A stretch of 64,000 bases of DNA, taken from an uncultured Pelagibacteraceae bacterium (GTDB taxonomy: Bacteria > Pseudomonadota > Alphaproteobacteria > Pelagibacterales > Pelagibacteraceae). Below the pieces are notes generated by a model that did no database searches, had not been told where the DNA came from, and saw nothing but the letters and a program-made list of their open reading frames with translations. Where the stretch lies: the NCBI GenBank assembly GCA_902592965.1, contig CACJGL010000001.1, forward strand, positions 1 through 64,000. The letters are read 5' to 3'. This document shows positions 26,516 to 35,895 of this stretch, piece by piece; position 1 is the stretch's first letter, and each line of letters opens with the position of its first letter. The translations under genes were made by a program, and so were the position numbers.

Positions 26516-27238
26516 TTATTTATTTCCAATTTGGGCAAAACTGTCTGCAAACTCCCTGATAACTTTTAAATCATTAAAATCCATACTACAAACATGCGCC
26601 ATTTCTGTTTGTGATCCTGTGGCTTTATTTGTTGTAAAGTGCTTCTCAACATATTTTGCTCCTTTTGAAATTGCATATATGCAGGCTGATGTGCCAATTG
26701 TATGATCACTATATCCTTTAAAAAAACTTTCATTAAAATCAGGCATTTCTATATCACTCAATGTGGTTGGATATTTTGAAACACAATAAAGATATTCAAC
26801 ATTTTTTTCATTGAATGGTAATTTTTTTTTTTTGTAATCAAACATACCTAAAGAAATTAAAGTCGGTTTTTTTATTTTGATAATTTTTTTACATAAACTT
26901 AGATCTTCTACAGATCTACTTGCAATTTTGTAATAATTAAAATTTAATTTTTTACACCAATCAATTCTTTCTTTATCAAAGATTGATGCAAATAATTCAA
27001 TTCCTATTAAATCAGAATATTTTTTTATATCACTCAATTCTTTTTTTGTAATTTCAATGTAAGTTCTTTTGGTATCATTAAATAATTTCTTACTCGAATA
27101 TAGTTGAACTTTAACAAAATCTGCTCCCCCTATTTTGCATTGTAAGATCATTCTCTTTACTTCATCTATACTTCCATGATGCTGAGGATGAATCTCTGCA
27201 ATGATTTTAGTTCTATTTTTTAAATATTTATAATGCAT
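26516..27238 (-). CDS. neuB: NeuB-family nonulosonate synthase, barrel only (no SAF domain)
   Basis: A (beta/alpha)8 synthase of 240 aa that would condense phosphoenolpyruvate with an amino sugar. IAEIHPQHHGSIDEVKRMI is the N-terminal motif, GADFVKVQLYSS (residues about 34) the PEP site, IELFASIFDKERIDWC (about 77), YYKIASRSVEDL (about 97), CVSKYPTTLSDIEMP (about 150), FKGYSDHTIGTSA (about 172) and KYVEKHFTTNKATGSQTE (about 194-211) complete the active site. Classical NeuB/LegI/PseI proteins are about 340-350 aa and end in a SAF (antifreeze-like) domain whose Arg reaches the partner's active site; here the protein stops after the barrel. It overlaps the GT2-cytidylyltransferase fusion by 11 bp, giving a synthase-activator-transferase set. 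Confidence 0.85.
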   Translation of the reverse strand: MHYKYLKNRTKIIAEIHPQHHGSIDEVKRMILQCKIGGADFVKVQLYSSKKLFNDTKRTYIEITKKELSDIKKYSDLIGIELFASIFDKERIDWCKKLNFNYYKIASRSVEDLSLCKKIIKIKKPTLISLGMFDYKKKKLPFNEKNVEYLYCVSKYPTTLSDIEMPDFNESFFKGYSDHTIGTSACIYAISKGAKYVEKHFTTNKATGSQTEMAHVCSMDFNDLKVIREFADSFAQIGNK

Positions 27239-28484
27239 TTTTTTTATTTTTTAATCTTAACAAATCTTTTTTATTATGAATATCTACAATATCTGTCTTA
27301 ACAACTCCAAAATAAGTACTAAGACTTTTTTGAAATAAAGCTTGTTTTTTCATTACTCTAAATGCAGCGTTTTGAATATTTTCTGAATTAATACTACTAA
27401 CCTCATTTAAATTATATTTTATTAAATGATTTATTGCATAGTCTAAATCTTGATGAACTACCTCTGGTGAATTTGCTTGCAAAGAAACAATTAAGCTTGG
27501 TTTATTCTTTAGCTTCAAGCTAATATGCTCATAAGCATGCCTTATTACATCAATTTTAAATACGTTATCTTTTGATAAATATTTAGGCCTCTTAATTGGT
27601 CTTGCTTTATATTTTTTGATAATTTTTAAAATTTTTTCACTTTCGGATGAAACATAGACAGATTTAATAAATTTAGATTTTTTTGCTGCTTCAATTGCCC
27701 AGTAAATCATTGGCTTTTTCCAAATAGGATAAATATTTTTATTTTTAAGCCTTTTTGAATTGGATCTTGCTGGAATTATAGCTATCACGTTCTCTAACAA
27801 AGAATTATTTTTTTTATCAAATTTTATATTTATGTTTTTTGCTGACATTAAATTAATCTTTGATCTAAACTTATTTGCGTAATCTTTATTGAGCGTTTTA
27901 TTATTCTTGTGCATTCTGTACCTATAAAGAGGTATCTTTAAATATTCTAAATTATATTTTTTACCAAACCTTATTCTCAGCTCTTCTTCTTCTCTGTGTT
28001 TAAAGTTTTTATTATAAGCTCCATATTTCAGAAATTTTTCTCTGTTGTACATTATTCCACATGATATAGGAAAGTTTTCACTCGACACAACTCTTACCTT
28101 GTCATTATTTTGAACTAAAATATAATCACAGGCTAGTGCTAAGATCTTTGGATTTGACTCTAGATATAAGGTCATAATTCTTAGAAAATCTTTTGAAACA
28201 TAGTCATCTGCATCAAGTCTTACAAAATACTTACCCTGTGCTTTTCTAATAGCTTTATTGGCAGAAGCAGCAACTCCGAGATTTTTTTTGTTCTTTATAA
28301 TTTTAAAATTATCGAATTTTGAATACTGTCTTATTATTTCAATTGAATTATCTTTAGAAGCATCATCTATTACAATTATTTCATAATCAGAGCTGTTTAG
28401 GTTTTGATTGATTACACTGTTAATACATCTAGATAAAAATTTTTCGTAGTTATAATTTGTAATAATTACTGATACTTTTATCAT
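27228..28484 (-). CDS. Fusion of family 2 glycosyltransferase and NeuA-like cytidylyltransferase
   Basis: A two-domain protein of 418 aa. Residues about 1-215 are a GT2 domain: VSVIITNYNYEKFLSRCINS, EIIVIDDASKDNS (about 34), GKYFVRLDADDY (about 83, DxD) and HREEEELRIRFGKKY (about 169). Residues about 229-418 are a CMP-sugar synthetase: VIAIIPARSNSKRLKNKN (about 232, the RxxSKR/KN nucleotide motif), VYVSSESEKILKIIKKY (about 278) and IVSLQANSPEVVHQDLDYAI (about 334). The reading frame is continuous with no stop between the domains, so this is a genuine fusion unless two genes were joined by an indel. Activation and transfer of one CMP-sugar in a single polypeptide is the likely meaning. NeuB-like synthase is the next gene. 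Confidence 0.85.
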   Translation of the reverse strand: MIKVSVIITNYNYEKFLSRCINSVINQNLNSSDYEIIVIDDASKDNSIEIIRQYSKFDNFKIIKNKKNLGVAASANKAIRKAQGKYFVRLDADDYVSKDFLRIMTLYLESNPKILALACDYILVQNNDKVRVVSSENFPISCGIMYNREKFLKYGAYNKNFKHREEEELRIRFGKKYNLEYLKIPLYRYRMHKNNKTLNKDYANKFRSKINLMSAKNINIKFDKKNNSLLENVIAIIPARSNSKRLKNKNIYPIWKKPMIYWAIEAAKKSKFIKSVYVSSESEKILKIIKKYKARPIKRPKYLSKDNVFKIDVIRHAYEHISLKLKNKPSLIVSLQANSPEVVHQDLDYAINHLIKYNLNEVSSINSENIQNAAFRVMKKQALFQKSLSTYFGVVKTDIVDIHNKKDLLRLKNKKNAL

Positions 28485-28496
28485 ATTTAATTTTGT

Positions 28497-29321
28497 TTAA
28501 AAATTAGAAGAATAGAATTTTAGTTGACTTTTATTAATTACTCCTAATGGTTTTTCTTTGAGGTAAAACACAGTTTGATTTAGTTCTTTATTTTCTTTTA
28601 GAATCCAATTTCTTTTTAAATGATCTTTTAAAAATAATACATTTTGAGGCATTCCATCAACAATTATAATTGTTCCTGGGTACAAAAAATACTCTATCTT
28701 TAAGATATCTGATGAAATCGGATTTATTTCTGTACTATATCTTTTTTTTAATATGTTTTGCACTCCTGGTCCGTCTATATATATCAAATCAGCATTTATA
28801 ATCTCATTGTTGTCATATTCAAAAGAATAATGGCTATTGAATTTTGTAATGATGCCCTTGAAGTACTTAAGTCTAAAGTTTTTAATCTTTAATTTTTTTA
28901 AAATTTTTTTTGTAATGTTAATATAATATTTATTATCATCATATGAGATAACATTGAAAGGGTTTGAATATTTAAAATAATTTTTTTTTAAATATGGAAG
29001 ACTTTCATTAATATGGTCTTTTTTTGAAAGGGCAGAATTAATTTTCACAAGTTTGTTTTCGTATTTTTCTTTATTAATCTGCAATGCATCTGCAATTATA
29101 GCTGTGGAAATACCAGAGCCAAACTCTAGAACTTTTATTCTTTTATTTTTGGTAATAATAGAATGTAGTCGGAATAAATCTATAAGGTTAGGTAAATAAT
29201 TTTTTTTTTTAAATTTAAGATTAGATTTTTTATATTTTAAAAATTGATCATATATAAATTTAAATTTCGATTCTTTGAAAAAGTTTATTGATTGATTTAA
29301 ATTAACTTTAGGAATAATCAT
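28497..29321 (-). CDS. Class I SAM methyltransferase-like protein
   Basis: A 274-aa protein with a Rossmann methyltransferase-like core. KVLEFGSGISTAIIADAL (residues about 66-83) is motif I, ADLIYIDGPGVQNIL (about 182) is the post-II Asp region, and PGTIIIVDGMPQNVLFL (about 218) is motif IV-like. The IYIDGPG and IIVDG pattern recalls TylF/CmcI-type O-methyltransferases. The start is taken at the ATG at 29321; an in-frame TTG at 29345 lies inside the operator and would be upstream of the transcription start, so it is rejected. It is the first gene of the unit running to 17541, and the ATG is only 10 nt after the -10 box. The substrate is unknown. Confidence 0.72.
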   Translation of the reverse strand: MIIPKVNLNQSINFFKESKFKFIYDQFLKYKKSNLKFKKKNYLPNLIDLFRLHSIITKNKRIKVLEFGSGISTAIIADALQINKEKYENKLVKINSALSKKDHINESLPYLKKNYFKYSNPFNVISYDDNKYYINITKKILKKLKIKNFRLKYFKGIITKFNSHYSFEYDNNEIINADLIYIDGPGVQNILKKRYSTEINPISSDILKIEYFLYPGTIIIVDGMPQNVLFLKDHLKRNWILKENKELNQTVFYLKEKPLGVINKSQLKFYSSNF

Positions 29322-29331
29322 AAATAAAAAC

Positions 29332-29360
29332 AATATAAAGTTCAATTATTGAACAGTAAA
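29332..29360 (-). promoter_or_regulatory. Promoter with embedded inverted-repeat operator (box 2)
   Basis: Minus strand: -35 TTTACT (29355-29360), 17-nt spacer, -10 TATATT (29332-29337). The spacer holds the inverted repeat GTTCAATAATTGAAC (29340-29354), the same sequence as box 1. The ATG of the methyltransferase-like gene lies 10 nt after the -10, leaving at most a few untranslated bases. On the plus strand a TATAAT at 29365-29370 lies just beyond the repeat and could serve the divergent gene at 29446 with a poor -35 (TTCAAT, 18-nt spacer) inside the box, so one operator may control both directions. Confidence 0.82.
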
Positions 29361-29445
29361 GCATTATAATTTAAAAATTAAAAAAATTAGTTATTTTTTA
29401 AAAAAAAGTGATATATTTTTTGATAACTATATTTTTTCCTAAATA

Positions 29446-31056
29446 ATGGATTATTTATTTATTGACCATTTAAATGAGTTGCATCTCACAAAGAAAAATC
29501 TTGTCAGAGATAATCTGAAAAACACTAAATATTTAACTAAAAATTACTTGTATCTAAAAAAATTTAATGAAAGGCTCAATTTACACACCTTTAGAAAATT
29601 AAATCAAATACATAATGTTAATTTTGACAAAAATTATTGGTCTATATTAAACACAAATTGGCAATGGACATTTATAGAGTTTATTTTTGAAAAGTGGAAT
29701 TTTCTTAAAAGAAATTCTTATAAGCTTAAAATAAGACATGAAAAAAATTACAATTTTCGTTTATATAAATCTGATGATATATGGCGACTAATTCAAAGTA
29801 AAAAGTTTAGTTCATATATTTCATCAAAAATAATCAACAAAAATAAAATTCAAAAGAAAACTAAAAATATTTTTTGTATAAGTGAAAATAAAATAAAAAT
29901 TAGTATTTTTGAAAAAATATTAATTTATTTTTTAAAAAAAAAAATTTTTAAATTAAAAAACATTTTTTTAAACATCCCATTAAATTTTTTTGATAAAATC
30001 TTAATAGCTTATAAATTTAATTCTCTTTGTTTATCATTACCTAATCAAAATTTTAATTTTAATAAAAAAATTAATCAAAAAGTAAGAATTAATCTTTATA
30101 AAAATTTTCCTGTTAAAAATAATTTTGAAAAGTTGATAATAGAAGAACTACAAAATATTTTCCCATTATCCATGATAGAAAATTATGATTTTTATAAACA
30201 AAAATATTTAAAACTTGATTTACCAAACAAACCTGAAAATATAATATGTTACTCTGGTATTTGGGCTAATAATTTAATTTCGTTGTATTTAGCTGAAAAA
30301 AAAAAAGTTAGTAATATCATTCTTTTTCAACACGGAGCACTTTACGGAACAAGTAAATTTCATTTTCATCAATCCTTTGAAGAGATGGTTAGTGACGTTT
30401 ACATCACGTGGGGCTGGAAAGAAAAAAAAAACCATTTACCTTTAGGTCCTATCAATATTATTAAGCCTAAAAATAAAACTGAGATAATATCTAAAATTTT
30501 ACTAGTGATTCCTGGAGAAATTTCTCCAAGAATAATTGCATCAGATTTTGATAGAAAATCTATAACTGATATTTATTATGATGCCGCTTATTTATCTAAA
30601 ATTATAAAAAACTTAAAAAAATACCAAACAATACTTAGAATTAAGATAGTAAAAAATTTTAATACAATTAAAAAATTTTATTTGAAAAATGGCGCTATTG
30701 ACAAATTTTCATCGATTCAATCTCCAAAGGATAGAGATACAAGTAAAGCCCTAGTAATTTGTTTGTATGAAACCACCTTTTATTATGAAATGATTTCAAC
30801 AAATACACCTGTAATTTTATTACTTTCTCAAAAGAGATATAAACTAATAAAAACTAATTATAAAAAAAAATACCAAATACTATTGGAAAATAATTTACTT
30901 TTTTTAAAAAAAGAAAAACTTGCTAAATTTTTACAAAAAACAGATTTAAAGAAATGGTGGTTAGAAAAAAAAACTCAAAATGCTTTAATTAAATTTAAAA
31001 GTGGTTTTTTTAAAGTTGAAAATAACAAAAACGTTTATTTTAAGAAAATTATTTAA
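29446..31056 (+). CDS. LIC12162-family putative surface-carbohydrate transferase
   Basis: A 536-aa protein of the LIC12162 transferase family found in spirochaete and marine polysaccharide loci. NTNWQWTFIEFIFEKWNFL (residues about 66-84) is an N-terminal block; CYSGIWANNLISLYLAE (about 267), IILFQHGALYGTSKFHFHQS (about 288-307) and VYITWGWKEKKNHLPLGPIN (about 317-336) are the QHG and TWGW motifs that define it. LVIPGEISPR (about 352) and LVICLYETTFYYEMISTNTPV (about 434) resemble a GT-B donor site. It is a lone plus-strand gene between two minus-strand units and is divergent from box 2. The biochemical role of the family is not established as far as I know. Confidence 0.8.
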   Translation: MDYLFIDHLNELHLTKKNLVRDNLKNTKYLTKNYLYLKKFNERLNLHTFRKLNQIHNVNFDKNYWSILNTNWQWTFIEFIFEKWNFLKRNSYKLKIRHEKNYNFRLYKSDDIWRLIQSKKFSSYISSKIINKNKIQKKTKNIFCISENKIKISIFEKILIYFLKKKIFKLKNIFLNIPLNFFDKILIAYKFNSLCLSLPNQNFNFNKKINQKVRINLYKNFPVKNNFEKLIIEELQNIFPLSMIENYDFYKQKYLKLDLPNKPENIICYSGIWANNLISLYLAEKKKVSNIILFQHGALYGTSKFHFHQSFEEMVSDVYITWGWKEKKNHLPLGPINIIKPKNKTEIISKILLVIPGEISPRIIASDFDRKSITDIYYDAAYLSKIIKNLKKYQTILRIKIVKNFNTIKKFYLKNGAIDKFSSIQSPKDRDTSKALVICLYETTFYYEMISTNTPVILLLSQKRYKLIKTNYKKKYQILLENNLLFLKKEKLAKFLQKTDLKKWWLEKKTQNALIKFKSGFFKVENNKNVYFKKII

Positions 31057-31076
31057 ATAAACTAAATGAATAGTGA

Positions 31077-32081
31077 CTAGTTTTTGAAATTTGCAATTAA
31101 TTTTTTATTTTTAGAGCAAATAAAATAGAGTTCTGATGATTTGCATTTTTTATCCACAATATTATCTAAATTACGTGAATAAATATTATTATTATTTAAA
31201 TAGTTTAATATTCCCTCTGAAAAAGAAAAAAGATGCTGTTTATTAATTTTAGAGTCTATATGACACTGTACTAAAACAAACTTACTAATAGACAATGCTT
31301 TTTCTAAAATTTTTTTTGGTTGAAAAGTATGATCTAAAGTTAGAAAAATTCCAAATAAATCAAAATTGGTTTTTTTGATTTCATCTCTTATATCGTGAAC
31401 TTCCAAATCAAACAACTCCATTGCTAAAGATTTACTATTAACAGATTTATAATTATCATTAATACCCCAACATAAACTTGAATTATCTATGAATAGATAT
31501 TTATTCACTTCTTTTTTCAAAAAATATTTTTTTTTAATTTCTTTTAATTTTTGGAAACTTTTTTTCGAGATTATTGAAGAAATCTTTTGAGATTTTTTAC
31601 TTTTTCCTGCAACTTGCCTTAAACTTAAATATCTTATTGCCTCGTTAAAAACATTTTTTCTAAATTTTGGTAAATCTTTATACTCCTCTTTAAAAAAATC
31701 TAAAAATATACCCATAAAAGGACTATTAAATTCTGCATAATTTTTTATATTAATATTATTCTTTATGAATTTAAATAACTGTCCATGAGAAGAATATTTT
31801 TTGTTTCTAGAGAAATTAATCAAATTTGTCCAACTTTTATTATGTTGACCATAAATATTTGAATATATTTTTTTTGTAGTATGTTCGTCAAACCAGGGAT
31901 TATTCTGAAGATTGTTGCATTTTAAACATCTATATACTTTAATTTTATCAAATTTTTTTTCTGTCAAATTTAAGTCAGATATAATTGCTTTTACATAAAA
32001 ATTTTTTGGTAAATACTGATTTTTTTCTTTTTTAAATTTTTTTGAATTACAAAAAATGCAGGCGTTATAAGATTTAAACAT
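31077..32081 (-). CDS. Zinc-ribbon protein resembling C-methyltransferase scaffold
   Basis: A 334-aa protein beginning with two Cys pairs (CIFC near residue 8 and CLKCNN near 52), a zinc ribbon like that at the N-terminus of sugar C-methyltransferases and of related class I methyltransferases. The following NNPWFDEHTTKKIYSNIYG also occurs in that group. The SAM-binding GxGxG motif expected after residue 100 is not recognisable; the C-terminal half keeps FLTLDHTFQPKKILEKAL and KFVLVQCHID, the usual later strands. It may be a degenerate methyltransferase, a non-methylating relative or a binding protein. It is the last gene of the unit starting at 43393, 1 bp after a true methyltransferase-like gene. 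Confidence 0.6.
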   Translation of the reverse strand: MFKSYNACIFCNSKKFKKEKNQYLPKNFYVKAIISDLNLTEKKFDKIKVYRCLKCNNLQNNPWFDEHTTKKIYSNIYGQHNKSWTNLINFSRNKKYSSHGQLFKFIKNNINIKNYAEFNSPFMGIFLDFFKEEYKDLPKFRKNVFNEAIRYLSLRQVAGKSKKSQKISSIISKKSFQKLKEIKKKYFLKKEVNKYLFIDNSSLCWGINDNYKSVNSKSLAMELFDLEVHDIRDEIKKTNFDLFGIFLTLDHTFQPKKILEKALSISKFVLVQCHIDSKINKQHLFSFSEGILNYLNNNNIYSRNLDNIVDKKCKSSELYFICSKNKKLIANFKN

Positions 32082-32082
32082 T

Positions 32083-33207
32083 TTAAGTTAAATTAATACA
32101 ACTTTTTAAAAATTTATTTAATGTTTTATGTCTCCCATTTCTTAAAGTTTCTTGATAAATTTGAGACTCTTTTTGACTAAATGGTCTCGTAAACTGGTAC
32201 ATGCTAAGAGATATTAAAACCTTTAAATCTTGGTTTTTTACAAACTTTTTCTTAATTTTTTTTATTAATTTAATATTTTCATTTATAATTTTTTCTTTAT
32301 ATTTCACATCAAAGATTTGATCTTTACCGTTGATAGTTTTTAGGTAATTTTTAACATCTATCAAACCAATATTTTTAGATATTTTTTTCGTTATATATAT
32401 TCTATCTCCACTGATAGAAAAATATTTTTTTGTTTCATGATTATATTTTCGAAAATCATTATCAAAATGCAAAATAGATCCTCCTAAAATTTTTATATCA
32501 TGAATTATATCTTTAGGATGAAAATTATGTTTTCTGGGTACAAAAAAATCATCTAATACTCTTGAATTTTGGTAATTATTTTTGTCACCAAATGAATGTA
32601 TTATAGAATTATAAATCTGTACTTTTTTTGAGGTTTTTTTTAATTTTTTTAAGTCGTCTCTTGATCCTAAGATATATCTTATAGCATCAACAATGAAATA
32701 CTTAAACTCACCACTTCTGTAAAAGCCCATATACATTTTTCCATTAATTTTCAGAGCTTTAATAAATTTTGATAAGCAATATGCGGGATTTAGTAAATGC
32801 TGATAAATTCCTGCTAAAAATATAATGTCAAATTTGTTCTCTCCCAAATTTATTTTTTCAATATTACCTGAAATACTTTTAATATTTTTTCCATTTTTTT
32901 TTGCCCACTTATTAAGTGATTGAACATTTTCTTTGGATATATCAACATGAGTAACGTTTGCATTTTTGCTTGCAAAAAATCTACTTTCTCTACCTGTTCC
33001 AATGTTAAAAACATTCATATTTTTTAATTGGGACAATCTGATATTCATTTTTTTTAAAGATATTTTAATATATTCCGAAGAGTCATTATCTGTATTTGCT
33101 ATTCTAAAACCATCTTTTTCTCTAAATAAGGGTCCCCAAGATAGGTTTTCATAAACATATCTAGTAAGTTTTTCATAGTTTTTTTGAACTAAAATTTTTT
33201 TTTGCAT
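32083..33207 (-). CDS. Class I SAM-dependent methyltransferase
   Basis: A 374-aa protein. MNVFNIGTGRESRFFASKN (residues about 64-82) is motif I with GTGRES, THVDISKENVQSL (about 86) is motif II, ISGNIEKINLGENKFDIIF (about 111) is the acidic strand, LAGIYQHLLNPAYCLSKFI (about 131) is the motif IV region, and LKINGKMYMGFY (about 153) is the post-methyl strand. The C-terminal half (about 180-374) is an additional, mostly helical region with no match I recognise. It follows the dioxygenase gene with a one-base overlap, so oxidation and methylation of the same sugar or lipid is possible. Substrate unknown. Confidence 0.82.
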   Translation of the reverse strand: MQKKILVQKNYEKLTRYVYENLSWGPLFREKDGFRIANTDNDSSEYIKISLKKMNIRLSQLKNMNVFNIGTGRESRFFASKNANVTHVDISKENVQSLNKWAKKNGKNIKSISGNIEKINLGENKFDIIFLAGIYQHLLNPAYCLSKFIKALKINGKMYMGFYRSGEFKYFIVDAIRYILGSRDDLKKLKKTSKKVQIYNSIIHSFGDKNNYQNSRVLDDFFVPRKHNFHPKDIIHDIKILGGSILHFDNDFRKYNHETKKYFSISGDRIYITKKISKNIGLIDVKNYLKTINGKDQIFDVKYKEKIINENIKLIKKIKKKFVKNQDLKVLISLSMYQFTRPFSQKESQIYQETLRNGRHKTLNKFLKSCINLT

Positions 33208-34010
33208 TAAACGCTTTCATAAGTTTTTTTATTATATTTTTTATCTGAATATTTATAGATATTAAGTCCACTTTTAAAATCATTAGATATCATGTTGTGA
33301 TATCTTCCAATAATTGAAATACGAAATTTTTTTGAAAAATTTATTCCACTTCTATGAACAAGATCTAGATTCATAACCAATACATCACCCAATTTTAAAT
33401 CAGCTTCCATTATGTTATTCTCCAGTTCAAGAAATTTTTCTGGTATTAATCTCTGTTGCGAACTATATTTATTTTTTCTCTTTTTTTTTATATTTAAAGA
33501 TCCAATTTTATGTGATTTTTTTAAAAATTGTAGCCTTCCCATTTCCTTTGATAATTTTCTAACTGGCAACCACAAGACTAATCCGTTACCACCATCTAAA
33601 TTTTGTCTACAATAAGATGAGTCTTGATGCCATCCAAGTGAATTTCTTTTATCATTTGAACCATCTAATCTTAAAGCTGGTTCAGTAAATGTTATTAAAT
33701 TTTTTTTAACTTTGAGAATATTTGAAACGTTTTTTAAAATTTTATCTGTTGTGAAAACTTGATATAAATTTCCTAAAGTCTGCATGCTATCATATAACAA
33801 ACCAAAATTTTTTTTATTTTTTTTCCTTAGTTCATAAAGTAAATTATCTAAATCATTGTTAATATTAAGCTTTGATAATTTTGAATATTTTTTTGCATTT
33901 GCTAATAATGAAAACATTATTTGTGAAAGTTGTTTTTTAGGAACAATGTTTCTGATTACGATAAAACCTAATTCTTTGTATTCTTTAATATTTATCTTTT
34001 GTTTTTTCAT
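33207..34010 (-). CDS. Phytanoyl-CoA dioxygenase family (PhyH) oxygenase
   Basis: A non-haem Fe(II)/2-oxoglutarate oxygenase of 267 aa. The N-terminus FIVIRNIVPKKQLSQIMF is the PhyH start. SLGWHQDSSYCRQNLDGGNG (residues about 122-141) gives the HxD pair, LVLWLPVRKLSKEMGRLQFL (about 142) is the core strand, and LVMNLDLVHRSGINFSKKFR (about 210-229) gives the distal His plus Ser and the 2-oxoglutarate-binding Arg. All metal ligands are present, so it should be active. It is one of three PhyH genes here (also 47578 and 60983) but is not closely similar to the other two. Hydroxylation of a sugar or lipid precursor is likely. Confidence 0.87.
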   Translation of the reverse strand: MKKQKINIKEYKELGFIVIRNIVPKKQLSQIMFSLLANAKKYSKLSKLNINNDLDNLLYELRKKNKKNFGLLYDSMQTLGNLYQVFTTDKILKNVSNILKVKKNLITFTEPALRLDGSNDKRNSLGWHQDSSYCRQNLDGGNGLVLWLPVRKLSKEMGRLQFLKKSHKIGSLNIKKKRKNKYSSQQRLIPEKFLELENNIMEADLKLGDVLVMNLDLVHRSGINFSKKFRISIIGRYHNMISNDFKSGLNIYKYSDKKYNKKTYESV

Positions 34011-34016
34011 ATTAAA

Positions 34017-35870
34017 TTAATTAAAGTTTGATTTAATTATCTCTTTAGACTCTGGTAAACTTGTTGCTCCAAAACAATTAAAAAAAAGTTTGTCATAACT
34101 TTTTTTGTTTATCATATTTAAATAATATAAGTTAACTAATTCAATAGCTTTTTTTTCATTATTTGTAAAAATATTTTCATAATCTTTAAAATAAGAATTA
34201 GGGTATTGATTGTTTAAATCGCAAAATAAAAGGTTTTTTTTCTTAAAAATAGAATAAATTAATGGACTAGAAAAAGGCATGGCAATTGTTAAGTCTGATT
34301 TTTCTATAATTAAATTATTAGGATATATATTTTCTACAACGATAAAATTTTTTTTATCATATATTTTTTTTGCCAAAATTTTAATTTCATTTTCTAGTGA
34401 ATAATAAGTTTCAAATTTTTTTTTGCTTTTGAAGTATATTATATACCTTTTATCATTTAATAATTTTTCAGCTAACTTTAAAAACTTGTAATGAGTATCT
34501 AGACTATTGCAGCTTGTATAAGAATTATATGATGAATTAAACATCAGTATTTTGAATTTTGAATTATCAAATATGTCATCACGAATTTTTTTATTTTTCG
34601 ATAGAAAAGCGGGTCCTGAAACAATAAATTTTTTTGAAATGGAATGATTTTGCTTACTCATCATAAGACTTTGTAAAGTTTGGTGATGTTCAATATCATA
34701 ATTAAAAAAGGCCATTTTTGTATTATTATAATTCTCAATAATCTTACTGTTAAAAATATTTTCTGAATTAGTAGCTTTATAATGTATTGTTTTAAATTTA
34801 TGTTTATTAAATATAATATTTCTAAAATAATGAGTGAATTGATAGTTGTGATAAGAAATATAATTTTCGATCTTATAGTTATTGCAAAAGTTGTTCCAAA
34901 TAAAATAATTTGTGTAACCTTCAAAAAAGAAATCAAATATTAGTATTTCCCTTTTTAAAATTAATTGTAAATTTATAAAAAAAGATTTAAAAAATATAAT
35001 CAAATTATTACAAATTAATTTTAAATTAATATTTGTCTGCTGTTTGAGATTAGAGTTGCAAAAATCATAATTTGAATTCTGCAGCCCCTGGAATTTTTCG
35101 TAGTTATTTTTTTTAAGATTGTCTTCCAATACAAATAAACTTTGATTTATCAATTTTTTGTCATCTTCTATAATCCAGTCTAAACTACCATTTTTATCAA
35201 AAGTAAATCCATTGGAATAAATTCTAAATGCAACTTTATATTTTTTTTTTTGAATGTTAAATTTGAACTTATTACAAATGAAAGATGCATATATTGGATA
35301 TAGAATTAAAATTAAAAATTTTTTAAGCGAAAAGCTCTTCTCTCTTATTGGGAAAATTAAATTTGTTACTTTTGATTTTTCTTTATCAAATTCTTTAAGT
35401 AAACAATTTCTTTCATTAAAAATATAACAAGATAAATTTTTGTTAAATTTTAACAACACTTTTATTATGATTTTTAAATCATAATAATCCTGACTTAAAT
35501 CAACAAGGTACTTTTTAAATGCATATTCAATTTTTTGATCACTATATAATTTTGATAGAAAATTTATATAAATCGAATTTTTTTTAAAAAAATAATTATA
35601 AATATTATTACTTTCTTTAAATGATTTTTTGTGTGATAGCCACATCAAGTAAATATTTTTGTTGAAATTTTGCCACGAAAATATTTTGTAATTTATTTTT
35701 TTTTCTTTAAGGTATTTTATATCTGCATCATTTAAATTAAGCTGCCTAAAAATTAATATCTTATTTTCTAAGTTTTTTTCAGAAATAAATTTTTTTGAGG
35801 TTTTATTAAGACAATCTATAATATATACTTCATCGTACTTACTTAATTGATTTAAATTTTCATTAAACAT
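34017..35870 (-). CDS. Large putative glycan transferase, uncharacterised
   Basis: A 617-aa protein that I do not recognise. It opens YDEVYIIDCLNKTSKKFI, has one or two weakly hydrophobic stretches (near FLILILYPIYASFICNKF, residues about 185-202, and near NLIIFFKSFFINLQLIL, about 300), and a C-terminal part that looks like a GT-B donor site: KILMFNSSYNSYTSCNSLDT (about 440), then YIIYFKSKKKFETYYSL, IEKSDLTIAMPFSSPLIYSI (about 550) and KKNLLFCDLNNQYP. The last block resembles capsule or teichoic-type transferases that read a polymer acceptor. It sits between PhyH and Gfo/Idh genes in the MarR-headed unit. A glycosyltransferase is the best guess. Confidence 0.55.
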   Translation of the reverse strand: MFNENLNQLSKYDEVYIIDCLNKTSKKFISEKNLENKILIFRQLNLNDADIKYLKEKKINYKIFSWQNFNKNIYLMWLSHKKSFKESNNIYNYFFKKNSIYINFLSKLYSDQKIEYAFKKYLVDLSQDYYDLKIIIKVLLKFNKNLSCYIFNERNCLLKEFDKEKSKVTNLIFPIREKSFSLKKFLILILYPIYASFICNKFKFNIQKKKYKVAFRIYSNGFTFDKNGSLDWIIEDDKKLINQSLFVLEDNLKKNNYEKFQGLQNSNYDFCNSNLKQQTNINLKLICNNLIIFFKSFFINLQLILKREILIFDFFFEGYTNYFIWNNFCNNYKIENYISYHNYQFTHYFRNIIFNKHKFKTIHYKATNSENIFNSKIIENYNNTKMAFFNYDIEHHQTLQSLMMSKQNHSISKKFIVSGPAFLSKNKKIRDDIFDNSKFKILMFNSSYNSYTSCNSLDTHYKFLKLAEKLLNDKRYIIYFKSKKKFETYYSLENEIKILAKKIYDKKNFIVVENIYPNNLIIEKSDLTIAMPFSSPLIYSIFKKKNLLFCDLNNQYPNSYFKDYENIFTNNEKKAIELVNLYYLNMINKKSYDKLFFNCFGATSLPESKEIIKSNFN

Positions 35871-35895
35871 AATTAGTTATTAAATTATGAAAAAA

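Noticed and set aside
29322-29345. TTG start at 29345 for the methyltransferase-like gene
   Set aside because: It lies within the repeat and upstream of the inferred transcription start; ATG at 29321 is preferred.
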